NCBI GenBank assembly: GCA_040753085.1
Contig: JBFMHI010000009.1
Span: 1 to 40,909 of the forward strand
Direction: 5' to 3'
From: a bacterium
GTDB lineage: Bacteria > UBA9089 > JASEGY01
DNA: 40,909 nt
This document shows positions 32,444-40,758 of the stretch, piece after piece. The notes below the pieces were generated by a model. The model was not told the origin of the DNA. It made no database searches and saw only the letters and a program-made list of their open reading frames with translations. The translations under genes and the position numbers were made by a program. How positions within the stretch are numbered: position 1 is the first letter of the stretch; every line of letters starts with the position of its first letter.

Positions 32444-33211
32444 CTAGCTAATTAATCTAAACATCTTGCTGCCTTCTCTATCCTTCAGGTATTCATCTAT
32501 ATATTTCTGCATCATCCCAAATTTATCTTCGTAATACTTGTAGGCCACCTCATCCAGCCTGTCGTAACCCCACAAATTAACATAATATCCCTGGGTAGCC
32601 GTATGATAGATTGATTTTTGATGACAAGTAGGTTCTATCTCCTGGTTTTTCCCGGCGGCTTTCATATCCTTTGAATCGACTATTCCCATCTCAAACAAGA
32701 TTCTATCGGTGTCCAGAGGCTCATCGAATACCGGAGAACTGTACTTGACGCCGTAGGTCGCGTAGAATTTTTTATGGAATTGCATAAACCTTAGAGTTTC
32801 AGAGGGGTATGTTCTCTCCCTGGCTCGATTAGCCCCATCACAGGCCTGGCCAAGTTTATTATCTAAACAGTGAACCAGTGTTCTGGTATGCATCGCCACC
32901 TTGCAGATAGTACACATCGCCAGATTGAAAAATCCGTGTTTAAAGATATCTCTCAGATACCTTCCGTAAAGTAACTCCCGGAACATCTTATCCAGATTAA
33001 TAATCTGATGGACAAATCTTGTCCGGGGGAATTTCTCCCTGAGCCGGTCTACATTGACCTTAGTAGTATCTAACCTTATCGCTCCCAGGTGATAATATGA
33101 AAGGAGGTGTATCTCGTCACAATCTTTGGCCATTAAAGCAGCCGCATAAGTGGAATCACATCCCCCTGAATACAGGACAGCCGCTTTATTATCATTCAGT
33201 CCGGAGTTCAT
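32444..33211 (-). CDS. PP-loop (ATP pyrophosphatase) family protein
   Basis: The 255-residue protein has the PP-loop VLYSGGCDSTYAAALMA near residue 12, which binds ATP and adenylates substrates in ThiI, QueC/ExsB and N-type amidotransferases. Cysteines in MCTICKVAMHTRTL near residue 100, and ACDGANRARERTYP after it, resemble QueC-like or sugar-amidation relatives but do not decide. ATG 33211 follows AAAAGGAGAT. It is between a small membrane protein and the deacetylase, so cell-surface glycan modification is possible, yet a tRNA or nucleotide-modification role is not excluded. Confidence 0.72.
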   Translation of the reverse strand: MNSGLNDNKAAVLYSGGCDSTYAAALMAKDCDEIHLLSYYHLGAIRLDTTKVNVDRLREKFPRTRFVHQIINLDKMFRELLYGRYLRDIFKHGFFNLAMCTICKVAMHTRTLVHCLDNKLGQACDGANRARERTYPSETLRFMQFHKKFYATYGVKYSSPVFDEPLDTDRILFEMGIVDSKDMKAAGKNQEIEPTCHQKSIYHTATQGYYVNLWGYDRLDEVAYKYYEDKFGMMQKYIDEYLKDREGSKMFRLIS

Positions 33212-33275
33212 CTTTATCTCCTTTTCACCTTATTCCTCATTCCTCGAAGGTTTTTACCGGAAAATTCCTCTAACG

Positions 33276-33434
33276 TTAAAAGAGGGCATTTATGGTCTCT
33301 TTAAATCTGACCAGAATATGCGAATATTTCTTACGAGCTTTGTAAGGAAGTAATAAGGCGATGGTACAGACAGCCGAGGCAAAAAGAGCTACCACTATCT
33401 TAAGCCCCCATCTCAGTGGTTTATTTTCTATCAT
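33276..33434 (-). CDS. 52-residue small membrane protein
   Basis: Minus-strand ATG 33434 follows AGGAGGG at 7 bases and opens a 52-residue frame: MIENKPLRWGLK, one hydrophobic helix (IVVALFASAVCTIALLLP, residues 13-30), then a basic tail (YKARKKYSHILVRFKET) and TAA 33276. The strong ribosome binding site and the clean membrane-helix/positive-tail plan support a real gene. It sits between spoVS and the PP-loop gene, and no family is recognised. Confidence 0.62.
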   Translation of the reverse strand: MIENKPLRWGLKIVVALFASAVCTIALLLPYKARKKYSHILVRFKETINALF

Positions 33435-33567
33435 TTTAGGCCCTCCTGCTTGAGTTTTCTTGGTGGCCTATGGGCATTGCACCGTCGGCGTAAATTCCTG
33501 GTCGATTTGGAGTCGGGTAGGAATAAGGCTTCCAGGGTTCAAGTGAATATTAACACAAACCCACCCC

Positions 33568-33617
33568 TGAACCCTTGAATCCTCGAACCATGCTGAAACC
33601 GGGCAGGAACTTCCGCC
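33568..33617. repeat. Dispersed repeat, inverted copy of 10842-10892
   Basis: TGAACCCTTGAATCCTCGAA and GCTGAAACCGGGC on the plus strand are the complement of the copy near 10850. It overlaps the very end of the region behind spoVS. Confidence 0.6.
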
Positions 33618-33627
33618 AAGAGCTGTC

Positions 33628-33909
33628 CTATCCACTTTCCCTGCTCTGGAACCTGGGCTGAACGATAAGCCTTATAGCTGTCCGCTCCTGGTCGCCAATA
33701 GTTACATCCTGAAAAGCTGGTATGCAAATCAGGTCTATTCCACCCGGGGCCACAAAACCTCTGGCTATGGCTATGGCTTTAATAGCCTGATTAAGGGCGC
33801 CTGCCCCAATGACCTGAACTTCTACTGACCCCCTTTCCCTTACAATTCCTGCTAATGCTCCGGCAACTGAGTTTGGCTTTGAGTGCGATGACACCTTCAG
33901 GACTTGCAT
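33628..33909 (-). CDS. spoVS: Stage V sporulation protein S (SpoVS) family
   Basis: The 93-residue protein is an easy match: MQVLKVSSHSKPNSVAGALAGIVRE, GAGALNQAIKAIAIARGFVAPGGIDLICIPAFQDV, ERTAIRLIVQP. SpoVS has an Alba-like fold and in B. subtilis affects late sporulation and septation; it also occurs in many non-sporulating bacteria, where its role is unknown. The start is ATG 33909, six bases after AAGGAGG; ATG 33912 is too close. It follows ymdB by 78 bases on the same strand as rny and ymdB. Confidence 0.95.
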   Translation of the reverse strand: MQVLKVSSHSKPNSVAGALAGIVRERGSVEVQVIGAGALNQAIKAIAIARGFVAPGGIDLICIPAFQDVTIGDQERTAIRLIVQPRFQSRESG

Positions 33910-33987
33910 CATCCCCCTCCTTTTTCATATTATTGCTGTAATTATTCTGCGTTTAGGCGTTGAAGTCATTGAAACGCATAACCTAAG

Positions 33988-34770
33988 TTATTCTAATGAG
34001 AGTTGAATCCTCTTAATACCCGTAGCCTTGCCAGTAGATTCATCTATTTCCACGATGGCTCCACAAAACTGACCTGCCCCGTCAGCCGTCTCAAGCCTTA
34101 AGGGAAGTTGGGTAAGGAATCTCCTGATGGCGATATCCTTCTTTACCCCGATGACGGAATCAGTCGGCCCGGTCATGCCAATATCGGTAATATAGGCCGT
34201 CCCCCCAGGGAGAATCTTTTCATCCGCGGTTGGGACATGGGTATGAGTTCCGATAATCGCACTAACCTGGCCATCTAAATACCAGCCCAGGGCAATTTTT
34301 TCTGAGGTGGCTTCAGAGTGAATATCTATAACTATATTAGGGGTATGCTCCCTTAGCCGTTTTATCTCTTCTTTAGCTGTCCGAAAAGGACATTCTAACT
34401 CCTGAAGAAACACCCGGCCGGATAGATTGATCACCGCCAGTGAAAAGCCGTTCGCCAGACTAAAAAGGGCCGATCCCCGACCCGGCACACCTTTAGGATA
34501 ATTAAGCGGTCTGAGCAGCCTCTCTTCTTCATCTATGATCTGATATATCTCCTTTTTGCTCCAGATATGATTTCCACCGGTTAAACAATCAACCCCATAA
34601 GAGAATATCTGACGGGCAATCTTTGGCGTAAGGCCAAAACCACCGGCTGCATTCTCTCCATTAGCCACCACGAAATCTATCTGCTCAGATTGTCTGACTT
34701 GCGGTAAAAGGTGGGAGAGCAACCTGCGACCCACCTTGCCCACCACATCTCCCACTATTAAAATCTTCAA
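33988..34770 (-). CDS. ymdB: YmdB family metallophosphoesterase
   Basis: The 260-residue TIGR00282-type protein has MKILIVGDVVGKVGRRLL, VVANGENAAGGFGLT, TGGNHIWSKKE, VIDIHSEATSEKIALG and GTHTHVPTADE, the residues of a di-metal active site. B. subtilis YmdB is a cyclic-nucleotide phosphodiesterase/regulator next to rny. Start TTG 34770, with a weak or distant GGGAGGATAAAGAG upstream. It lies 387 bases after rny, with element copy D in between. Confidence 0.93.
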   Translation of the reverse strand: MKILIVGDVVGKVGRRLLSHLLPQVRQSEQIDFVVANGENAAGGFGLTPKIARQIFSYGVDCLTGGNHIWSKKEIYQIIDEEERLLRPLNYPKGVPGRGSALFSLANGFSLAVINLSGRVFLQELECPFRTAKEEIKRLREHTPNIVIDIHSEATSEKIALGWYLDGQVSAIIGTHTHVPTADEKILPGGTAYITDIGMTGPTDSVIGVKKDIAIRRFLTQLPLRLETADGAGQFCGAIVEIDESTGKATGIKRIQLSLE

Positions 34771-34833
34771 TCTTTCTCTTTATCCTCCCGTTTCCTGCTA
34801 TGGCCTTGTTCATTGTTTCGGCCACTCATAACT

Positions 34834-35130
34834 TAATCGCGAATCGCGGATCGCGAATTGCGAATTAAAAAATAGGTAACCGTTCAGCCACAGATGCACA
34901 CAGATGAAACACGGAAAATCCGTGAGCCGTGTCCGTGATTAGGGTCTGTCCTTAGGCTGTAGGGACAACCCTTGTGGTTGTCCGTCTACGGAACGGACAT
35001 GGACAAGCACGGACAGGGACAAGCCCTGTCCCTACACTTCCGCCTTCTGTCCTGTGTTATTTATCCGTGCTAATTCGTGCATACCTGAACGGTTACAAAA
35101 ATAGATTCGAGATTCGCGATTAACGATTCA
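34834..35130. repeat. GCGAATT-type heptamer array split by element copy D
   Basis: ATCGCGAATCGCGGATCGCG...AATTAAAAAATAG (34834-34875) on the left and AAAAATAGATTCGAGATTCG...CGATTAACGATT (35097-35130) on the right are the two arms of one palindromic array. Copy D (34876-35096) lies exactly between them. Confidence 0.75.
34876..35096. mobile_element. ~225-bp TIR element, copy D
   Basis: GTAACCGTTCAGCCACAG (from 34876) and CTGAACGGTTAC (to 35096), interior as in copy A and same orientation. It is inserted in the loop of a GCGAATT array between rny and ymdB. Confidence 0.85.
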
Positions 35131-35157
35131 ATAAGTGGCCGAAACGATGACCTCGCC

Positions 35158-36711
35158 TTACTTAGCATACTTTACAAAGCGAGTTTCTCTAATGACCGTC
35201 ACCTTAATTTGACCTGGGTATTCCAGCTCAACTTCAATCTTCTTGGCAATCTCCATGGCCAAAACAGCCGACTCATCATCGCTTATATCCTCACTTTGAA
35301 CTATCACCCGCACCTCGCGTCCCGCCTGAATAGCATAAGCCTTCTCTACCCCCCTAAAAGAAGCCGCGATTCCCTCCAACTTTTCCAGGCGTTTGACGTA
35401 TGTTTCCAGGTTCTCTCTTCGGGCGCCCGGTCGAGCCGCCGAGATGGCGTCGGCGGCCTGAATGAGCACAGCTTCAACGGTTCTGGGTGATTCTTCCATA
35501 TGATGAGAGGCAATAGCATTAACGATGGTCTTTGACTCACCCAATTTTCTGGCTATATCTGCCCCGATAAGGGCATGGGGGCCTTCTACTTCAGCATCAA
35601 TGGCCTTGCCTAAATCATGAAGCAAACCCGCCCGTTTAACCAGGGCCACATTAGCCCCTAACTCAGAAGCCATAAGAGTCCCCAGCCTGGCCACTTCCTT
35701 GGAATGGGCCAGGACATTCTGTCCAAAGCTGGTTCTATATCTAAGCTTACCCAAAAGACGAATAGACTCAGCCGGAAGGCCCTGAACCCCCATATCAATG
35801 GCCGCCTGTTCACCCTCTTCTTTAATGCTTCGTTCGATATCTTCCTTGGCTTTGGCCACTACCTCTTCAATCCTGGTCGGATGAATTCGGCCATCGGAGA
35901 TCAATTTCTCTAAGGCCACCTTGGCTATTTCCCGCCGGATAGTATCAAAACCGGAAAGGATAACCGCCTCAGGGGTATCATCGATGATAAGATCAACACC
36001 GGTTAAGGTCTCCAAGGTGCGAATATTCCTGCCTTCTCGGCCGATAATTCGCCCCTTCATCTCGTCAGAGGGCAGAGAAACCACTGAGACAGTGCTTTCC
36101 ATCGTGTGCTCAGCCGCACACCGCTGGATAGCCTGAGTAATTATTTCTCGCGCCTTTCTATCACCTGTTTCTCTGGCCTCTTCTTCAATCTGACGGATAA
36201 GTTTAGCCGCCTCATGTCGGCTCTCCACCTCAATGTTTCTTAAAAGAATCCTCTTGGCGTCCTCAGTAGATAATCCGGATATTTGCTCTAACTGTTTTCG
36301 CTGTTCTTCCCGAAGTTGCTTGACCTCTTCTTCTTGTTTGGCTAAGTCTTGCTCCTGCTTGAGCACCGCCTTCTGTTTCTTGGATAGATCTTCTATTTTT
36401 CGATCAATATTTTCTTCCTTTTGGAGAAGACGAGACTCTAATCGTTGAGTTTCACCCCGGCGCGATCTAGTCTCCCGTTCAAACTCCGTTCGCTCACGGT
36501 ATATCTCCTCTTTAGCTTCAAGGAGCGCTTCCTTCTTTATGGCTTCTCCTTTCTCTTTACTTTCGGCGATGATCTGTTCGGCTATTTTCTCCGCCTGACC
36601 AATCTTGATCTTGGTGATATATTTTCGATAGAAATAACCAAAAGTAATGCCACTTATAAGAGAAAAGAGAATAACTATTACAAAAAATGGATAATTGTCT
36701 ATAGCTTTCAC
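35158..36711 (-). CDS. rny: Ribonuclease Y
   Basis: RNase Y is a membrane-anchored endoribonuclease that starts mRNA decay. The 517-residue protein has an N-terminal membrane helix ([18 protein letters not shown]), a long coiled coil (about residues 35-185), a KH domain with [15 protein letters not shown] near 222, and an HD domain with the metal pair in LLHDLGKA (about residue 360) and [17 protein letters not shown]. The start is GTG 36711, which overlaps the end of AAGGAGGTG; see finding about an ATA codon placed seven bases after that ribosome binding site. A structured leader and promoter precede it. Confidence 0.95.
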   Translation of the reverse strand: MKAIDNYPFFVIVILFSLISGITFGYFYRKYITKIKIGQAEKIAEQIIAESKEKGEAIKKEALLEAKEEIYRERTEFERETRSRRGETQRLESRLLQKEENIDRKIEDLSKKQKAVLKQEQDLAKQEEEVKQLREEQRKQLEQISGLSTEDAKRILLRNIEVESRHEAAKLIRQIEEEARETGDRKAREIITQAIQRCAAEHTMESTVSVVSLPSDEMKGRIIGREGRNIRTLETLTGVDLIIDDTPEAVILSGFDTIRREIAKVALEKLISDGRIHPTRIEEVVAKAKEDIERSIKEEGEQAAIDMGVQGLPAESIRLLGKLRYRTSFGQNVLAHSKEVARLGTLMASELGANVALVKRAGLLHDLGKAIDAEVEGPHALIGADIARKLGESKTIVNAIASHHMEESPRTVEAVLIQAADAISAARPGARRENLETYVKRLEKLEGIAASFRGVEKAYAIQAGREVRVIVQSEDISDDESAVLAMEIAKKIEVELEYPGQIKVTVIRETRFVKYAK

Positions 36712-37022
36712 CTCCTTACCCTATAAAATTTTCTTTAAAATCAGCTCGTTCTATCTCGACAGTTAAAAGTTCTGGCTCAACGTGGATTCGAGAGGTAAAC
36801 GCCCTCAGGTATCAGGTGTCAGGCATCACTGGTTAGCTCACTGTTGACGGCTGACACCTGATACCTGAACACTTACAATATTACCCCACGAATTCACGTT
36901 GACCCAAAGTTCTACACAAGTCATTGGTATTGTGGGCTTTTGCAGGCCTGATCGCCTTTTGAGGCAAGCGCCTTATTTTGAAGGGGTTAGGCTTGGAAGC
37001 GCACGAGAACTTTTAACTCTCG
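36712..37022 (-). ncRNA. Structured 5' leader or small RNA upstream of rny
   Basis: From the predicted start near 37022, the RNA begins CTCGAGAGTTAAAAGTTCT and ends near 36757 with AGAACTTTTAACTGTCGAG, complementary in 18 of 19 positions. A second stem pairs GGTCAACGTGAATTCG (near 36895-36910) with CGAATCCACGTTGAGCC (near 36770-36787). Between them are small hairpins (CAAGC...GCTTG, GCCT-CAAA-AGGC, CACAA...TTGTG), and a CAGGTRT array is inserted in the second stem. An internal AGAACTTT competes for the 5' strand. It could be a long leader of rny, a 6S-like RNA (zapA-6S-rny order is known in deltaproteobacteria) or unrelated. Confidence 0.45.
36795..36876. mobile_element. CAGGTRT heptamer element in the rny leader
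   Basis: GTAAACGCCCTCAGGTATCA and CTGACACCTGATACCTGAAC-ACTTAC are inverted; heptamers CAGGTAT, CAGGTGT, CAGGCAT read in tandem. Its outer bases GTAA..TCAG/CTGAACACTTAC match the element class seen at 17697-17823. Confidence 0.7.
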
Positions 37023-37028
37023 AGTTCT

Positions 37029-37057
37029 ATTTTATACCTATTAAATGGATATGTCAA
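37029..37057 (-). promoter_or_regulatory. Strong sigma-70 promoter of the rny leader
   Basis: Minus strand: TTGACA (complement of 37052-37057), 17-base spacer, TAAAAT (complement of 37029-37034). Near-perfect consensus, divergent from the promoter at 37076-37104. Confidence 0.75.
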
Positions 37058-37075
37058 GATATAAAAATAAAAAGT

Positions 37076-37104
37076 TTGACCTTTTCTTTTTTTTGTGGTA
37101 TAAT
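37076..37104 (+). promoter_or_regulatory. Strong sigma-70 promoter facing the FG-GAP gene
   Basis: TTGACC (37076-37081), 17-base spacer, TATAAT (37099-37104). Only 18 bases separate its -35 from that of the divergent rny promoter, so one could affect the other. Confidence 0.8.
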
Positions 37105-37149
37105 GATGGCGTTTTAATCTTGGAACCAGTTTGATTTCAAAAAGTTGCA

Positions 37150-37378
37150 GTAACTACTCAGCCCTCATTTGAAACACAGATGGTTCTTTGGTATTTGCCG
37201 TGGTGCGTGTGATGTTAAGCCTGCATATTGTGGACAAGCCGCCTGCTACTGCAATATGTTGTGTGGCTACAAGGTCACTGAGGGCAATACCACGGGAAAT
37301 ACCAAAGAGCCACACAGATTACACAGATTATCCAGAGGGCCCATCTGTGTTTCTCTTTTTGTCCGGCTGAGTAATGAC
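37150..37378. mobile_element. Nested inverted-repeat element in the leader of the FG-GAP gene
   Basis: Ends GTAACTACTCAGCC (37150-37163) and GGCTGAGTAATGAC (37365-37378). Inside, GAAACACAGATGG (37171-37183) pairs with CCATCTGTGTTTC (37341-37353), and CTTTGGTATTTGCCGTGGT (37186-37204) with its near-perfect complement (37289-37307). The whole element would be transcribed as a long hairpin between promoter and gene. Confidence 0.75.
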
Positions 37379-37403
37379 GAGTGGCCAAAGGAGGATAAAT
37401 GGC

Positions 37404-38582
37404 ATGAGGACAAGAAAACTCAAGCTTTGTTTACTTATATTGATTTTCCTCCTTCATGCCGGGGGCGGGCGGGCTGAAATTACCAACCAACCAGGCTGGC
37501 CTATATCTACTAATGATTGGATTACCTCCTCTATTACCTTAGGTGATATAGATAAAGATGGAAATCCGGAGGTGGTGGTGGGCTCATGGAATGGCAAAAT
37601 ATACGTATTTGAACCGGATGGGTCATCGCCTCCCGGATGGCCGGTAAAACTGAAGGCTTATGTCTCATCCTCTCCTGTTTTAGGCGATGTAGACGGGGAT
37701 TATTCACCGGAAGTAGTGGCTGCCTCAGCCGAAGGAGAAGTCTATGCCTGGACCGGCCAGGGGAAGCTTCTCCCTGGCTGGCCTGTTTCTTTTAATCGGC
37801 CGGGGCGTAATTTTCTGAAGCTGGATGAACTTGATGGGGAAAAGGGCTACGAAGTAATTATTGGACTGGCTGATGGAGAAGTAGCCGCGATTCGAGGGAC
37901 AGGAGAAAAAATAACCTCCTTAAAAGACGATCAATGGGTCTATTCCTGTGGCGCTGATATTAATGGAGATGGAAATAAGGAGTTTATTACCGCCTTAGCC
38001 AACGGAGAGGTGAAGGTCTGTCGGGAAAATGGGGAGGCCGCGCCTGGTTGGCCGGTAAATATTGGCGCCTGGATTAATTCCACCCCGGCTCTGGCCGACC
38101 TGAATGGAGACGACCGGATAGAAATAGTAATCGGTTGTAGAGATAACCAGGTTTATGTGTTAAATAGTGAAGGGAAAATACTTCCCGGATGGCCACAGCT
38201 TACCGGAGACTGGATTGAGGCCTCTCCACTTATCGGAGATATAGATGGGGATAATAAGGTTGAAATTTTGGCCGTCTCCTTTGACCATAAGATTTATGCC
38301 TGGGAGACAGATGGAAGATTGGTTCCAGGTTTCCCCATAGAAATAGGGGCAAGTATTTATTCCACTCCCGGCTTAGGTGATATTGATGGAGATAGGGCGC
38401 TCGAACTAATTGTCGCCTCCTTAGACGGACGAATTTACTGTTTTGACCTGGGGGCAGATAGTTTTAAGGGTGAAGAATTAATTCCCTGGCCTATGTTTAG
38501 AAGAGATGCCATTCATAGCGGCCTATTTCAAAGGCCACTGTTCACCCCGGATGCCTCCCGGAATAACACTGATCTCAAATAA
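37404..38582 (+). CDS. Secreted FG-GAP/VCBS repeat beta-propeller protein
   Basis: The 392-residue product has a signal peptide (RTRKLKLCLLILIFLLHAGGGRAEIT) and then at least six ~48-residue repeats with GDIDGDGNPEVVVGSWNGKIYVF, a Ca-binding DxDGD loop, and GWPV spacers, typical of the seven-bladed integrin-alpha-like FG-GAP fold. Such proteins are exported and often bind polysaccharides, metals or other proteins; no enzymatic motif is evident. The start ATG 37404 follows AAAGGAGGATAAA; an earlier in-frame ATG at 37374 lies in the repeat. It is convergent with polX. Confidence 0.85.
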   Translation: MRTRKLKLCLLILIFLLHAGGGRAEITNQPGWPISTNDWITSSITLGDIDKDGNPEVVVGSWNGKIYVFEPDGSSPPGWPVKLKAYVSSSPVLGDVDGDYSPEVVAASAEGEVYAWTGQGKLLPGWPVSFNRPGRNFLKLDELDGEKGYEVIIGLADGEVAAIRGTGEKITSLKDDQWVYSCGADINGDGNKEFITALANGEVKVCRENGEAAPGWPVNIGAWINSTPALADLNGDDRIEIVIGCRDNQVYVLNSEGKILPGWPQLTGDWIEASPLIGDIDGDNKVEILAVSFDHKIYAWETDGRLVPGFPIEIGASIYSTPGLGDIDGDRALELIVASLDGRIYCFDLGADSFKGEELIPWPMFRRDAIHSGLFQRPLFTPDASRNNTDLK

Positions 38583-38592
38583 CCGTCCTTGT

Positions 38593-38609
38593 CTTCCTGG
38601 CTCAGGAAG
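38593..38609 (+). terminator. Hairpin after the FG-GAP gene
   Basis: CTTCCTG-GCT-CAGGAAG (38593-38609) lies 11 bases after the stop; there is no T-run, so termination strength is uncertain. Confidence 0.35.
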
Positions 38610-38637
38610 CAAATCAGACGCTTTGGTAGACTCCACC

Positions 38638-38732
38638 GTCCACCTAGTCCACACCGTCCACCTAGTCCACATCGTCCACCTAGTCCACATCGTCCACCTA
38701 GTCCACACCGTCCACCTAGTCCACATCGTCCA
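38638..38732. repeat. 18-bp tandem repeats GTCCACCTAGTCCACAYC
   Basis: Five full units (38638-38727) of an 18-bp sequence, each two 9-bp halves GTCCACCTA and GTCCACATC/ACC. A hairpin GTCCATAGAC...GTCTATGGAC follows (38728-38757). Related bases occur at 31216-31250. This array has a 9-base, not 7-base, half-period. Confidence 0.85.
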
Positions 38733-38808
38733 TAGACAGCAGTTTGCCGTCTATGGACCGTGAACCGTGGACCGTCTTAGAGCGGCCGAAACCATAAACA
38801 AGGCCCAT

Positions 38809-40512
38809 TTACCAATCACCGCTTACCAATCGATCCAGAGAAAAGGTATTAAGAATATTAGCCGGCTCAAGCCAGCCCCGGCGGGCTACACCGACTCCAA
38901 ATCGCATCATTTCGAGTTGAGAGAGGGCGTGGCTGTCAGTCGAAATAGCCAATTTGACTCCAAGTTCTTTGGCCCGCCGGCAGTTTATATCGTCCAGGTC
39001 CAGGCGTTCGTGATAAGCGTTTATCTCGAGGACAGTGCCGGTCTTAGCCGCCCCTTTTATGACCTTCTCTATGTCCACGGCATATCCCTCCCGGGATGAG
39101 ATAAGCCGACCGGTAGGATGGGCAATAATATCTACGTGGGGGTTCTCCATCGCCCGGCAGATTCGCTCCGTCACATTGTGCTTGAATCCGGAATGGACGG
39201 CCGCCACTACTATATCAAATCCGGCAAGGATATCATCAGGGTAATCCAGGGTCCCATCGGCCCTTATGTCAACCTCTGTTCCAACCAGGAGCTTAAACCC
39301 TTTTAGTTGACTATTTATCCTGGCTATCTCTTCGGCCCGCTCCTTGAGCCGCTCTTCAGAAAGACCACCCGCATATCTGGCCAGAGGGGAATGATCGCAG
39401 AGGAGAATATATTCATAACCCATTTCCCGGCCTCTTTGGGCTATATCTGTCAGGGAAGAAAAACCATCACTGTATCGGGTGTGCACATGAAAATCACCCT
39501 TGATATCCTTAAGTTCGACTAAACCAGGCAGCCTATCTTCAAGGGCGGCTTCAATTTCGCCTCTATCTTCTCTAACCTCCGGCGGTATCCAGGGCAGCCC
39601 CAAGGTCTGGTAGACCTCTGACTCCTCAGCGCCGGCTATTTTCGTCTTTCCTTCAAAGACACCGTATTCGTTGATCTTAAGGCCTTTGGCCCTGGCCCTC
39701 TCCCGAAGTTTGATGTTATGTGCCTTGGAACCAGTGAAGTACTGACTGGCTGCTCCAAATGACCCGGCTTCAACTACCCTCAGATCAACCTGAACCCCTT
39801 CGTGGGTAATAATTGACCCCTTGGTCTGGCCAGCCGCCAGGACCTCCTCTACCTGAGGCAATTGGGTAAAAAACCGGACTATCTCCTCCCCTGACTCGCC
39901 GGACACCAGGATATCAATATCGCCTACTGTTTCTTTCATTCGTCTGAGGCTTCCGGCCGGTGAGACCCTGACCACTTCCTTCAGACCCTCCAGCTCGGAT
40001 ATTATCTCCTCTACCAGGGGCAGGGCCACGCCTAATAAAAGTCGCTCCTGGGATGTTTGATATAACTTTATCCCCCGACGGATATTATCTACCTTTTTCT
40101 CACCCATACCAGGAAGAGCCGCCAGGCTTCCGTCATTGACTACCTTTTTCAGGTCTTCCAGGTCCCTGACCCCAAGTTTGCGAAAGGCCATGGCCAGAGT
40201 TTTAGGCCCGAGATCCTGAATCTTCAAAAGATCCACCAGACCTTCAGGGATTTCCCGCTTAGCCTCTTCGTAAGTATTTATCTCACCGGTTGTAAGATAT
40301 TCTTCAATTCTTTCGGCGATGCCTTTCCCTATCCCCGGTATTTCAGTTAATCTCCCCTCCCTCCAGATCACCTCGATGTCTTCGGTCAGATCGCCAATGA
40401 CACGCACCACCTTTCGGTAGGCATTCACCTTAAATTGATTCTCACCCTTGATTTCCAGGATGTCACCCAACCGCTGAAGGATAGAGGCTACTGGTTGATT
40501 CTTTGTAATCAT
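38809..40512 (-). CDS. polX: DNA polymerase X family protein with PHP domain
   Basis: The 567-residue protein combines a PolX core (helix-hairpin-helix ITEIPGIGKGIAERI near residue 55 and ALPGMGEKKVDNI near 135, palm VGDIDILVSG with its aspartates near 197-199) and a C-terminal PHP domain from about 340 (DFHVHTRYSDG, CDHSP, DSHALS) with 3'-5' exonuclease/phosphatase residues. Bacterial PolX acts in gap repair. ATG 40512 has no strong ribosome binding site. A sigma-70 promoter lies at 40696-40724. Confidence 0.94.
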   Translation of the reverse strand: MITKNQPVASILQRLGDILEIKGENQFKVNAYRKVVRVIGDLTEDIEVIWREGRLTEIPGIGKGIAERIEEYLTTGEINTYEEAKREIPEGLVDLLKIQDLGPKTLAMAFRKLGVRDLEDLKKVVNDGSLAALPGMGEKKVDNIRRGIKLYQTSQERLLLGVALPLVEEIISELEGLKEVVRVSPAGSLRRMKETVGDIDILVSGESGEEIVRFFTQLPQVEEVLAAGQTKGSIITHEGVQVDLRVVEAGSFGAASQYFTGSKAHNIKLRERARAKGLKINEYGVFEGKTKIAGAEESEVYQTLGLPWIPPEVREDRGEIEAALEDRLPGLVELKDIKGDFHVHTRYSDGFSSLTDIAQRGREMGYEYILLCDHSPLARYAGGLSEERLKERAEEIARINSQLKGFKLLVGTEVDIRADGTLDYPDDILAGFDIVVAAVHSGFKHNVTERICRAMENPHVDIIAHPTGRLISSREGYAVDIEKVIKGAAKTGTVLEINAYHERLDLDDINCRRAKELGVKLAISTDSHALSQLEMMRFGVGVARRGWLEPANILNTFSLDRLVSGDW

Positions 40513-40593
40513 GGCATATTTCGGCCTGATTCATCGTTTCGGCCATTGTCTCAGTTTCGAGTTTCTGGTTTAGAAAAGGGCGAAATTCCTAAA

Positions 40594-40672
40594 CCGTTCA
40601 GGTAGTCTGGTGTCTTGGTGTCTGGTAGCCTGGTATTTATTAGACCACCAGGCACCAGACGACACCCTGTGT
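40594..40672. repeat. TCTGGTA heptamer array upstream of polX
   Basis: GTCTGGT, GTCTTGGT, GTCTGGT, AGCCTGGT then TTATTAGACC, CACCAGGCACCAGAC form a palindromic array that begins with AACCGTTCAGG, like the element ends. It would be transcribed from the promoter at 40696. Confidence 0.7.
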
Positions 40673-40695
40673 CTTCCCAAAACCTAAGTGCCATC

Positions 40696-40724
40696 AGTAT
40701 ACTTTATTTATGGGATAATTGCAA
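40696..40724 (-). promoter_or_regulatory. Sigma-70-type promoter for polX
   Basis: Minus strand TTGCAA (complement of 40719-40724), 17-base spacer, TATACT (complement of 40696-40701). The leader to polX is about 180 bases and holds the TCTGGTA array. Confidence 0.6.
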
Positions 40725-40758
40725 CATAAAATTTGCCTGGCCGTAAGATTTCAGTTCA

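Noticed and set aside
36712-37022. Firm 6S RNA call
   Set aside because: Position and promoter fit, but the asymmetric layout (about 100 unpaired-side bases on the 5' side and none on the 3' side between the stems) does not match the 6S bubble; only reported as a candidate structured RNA.
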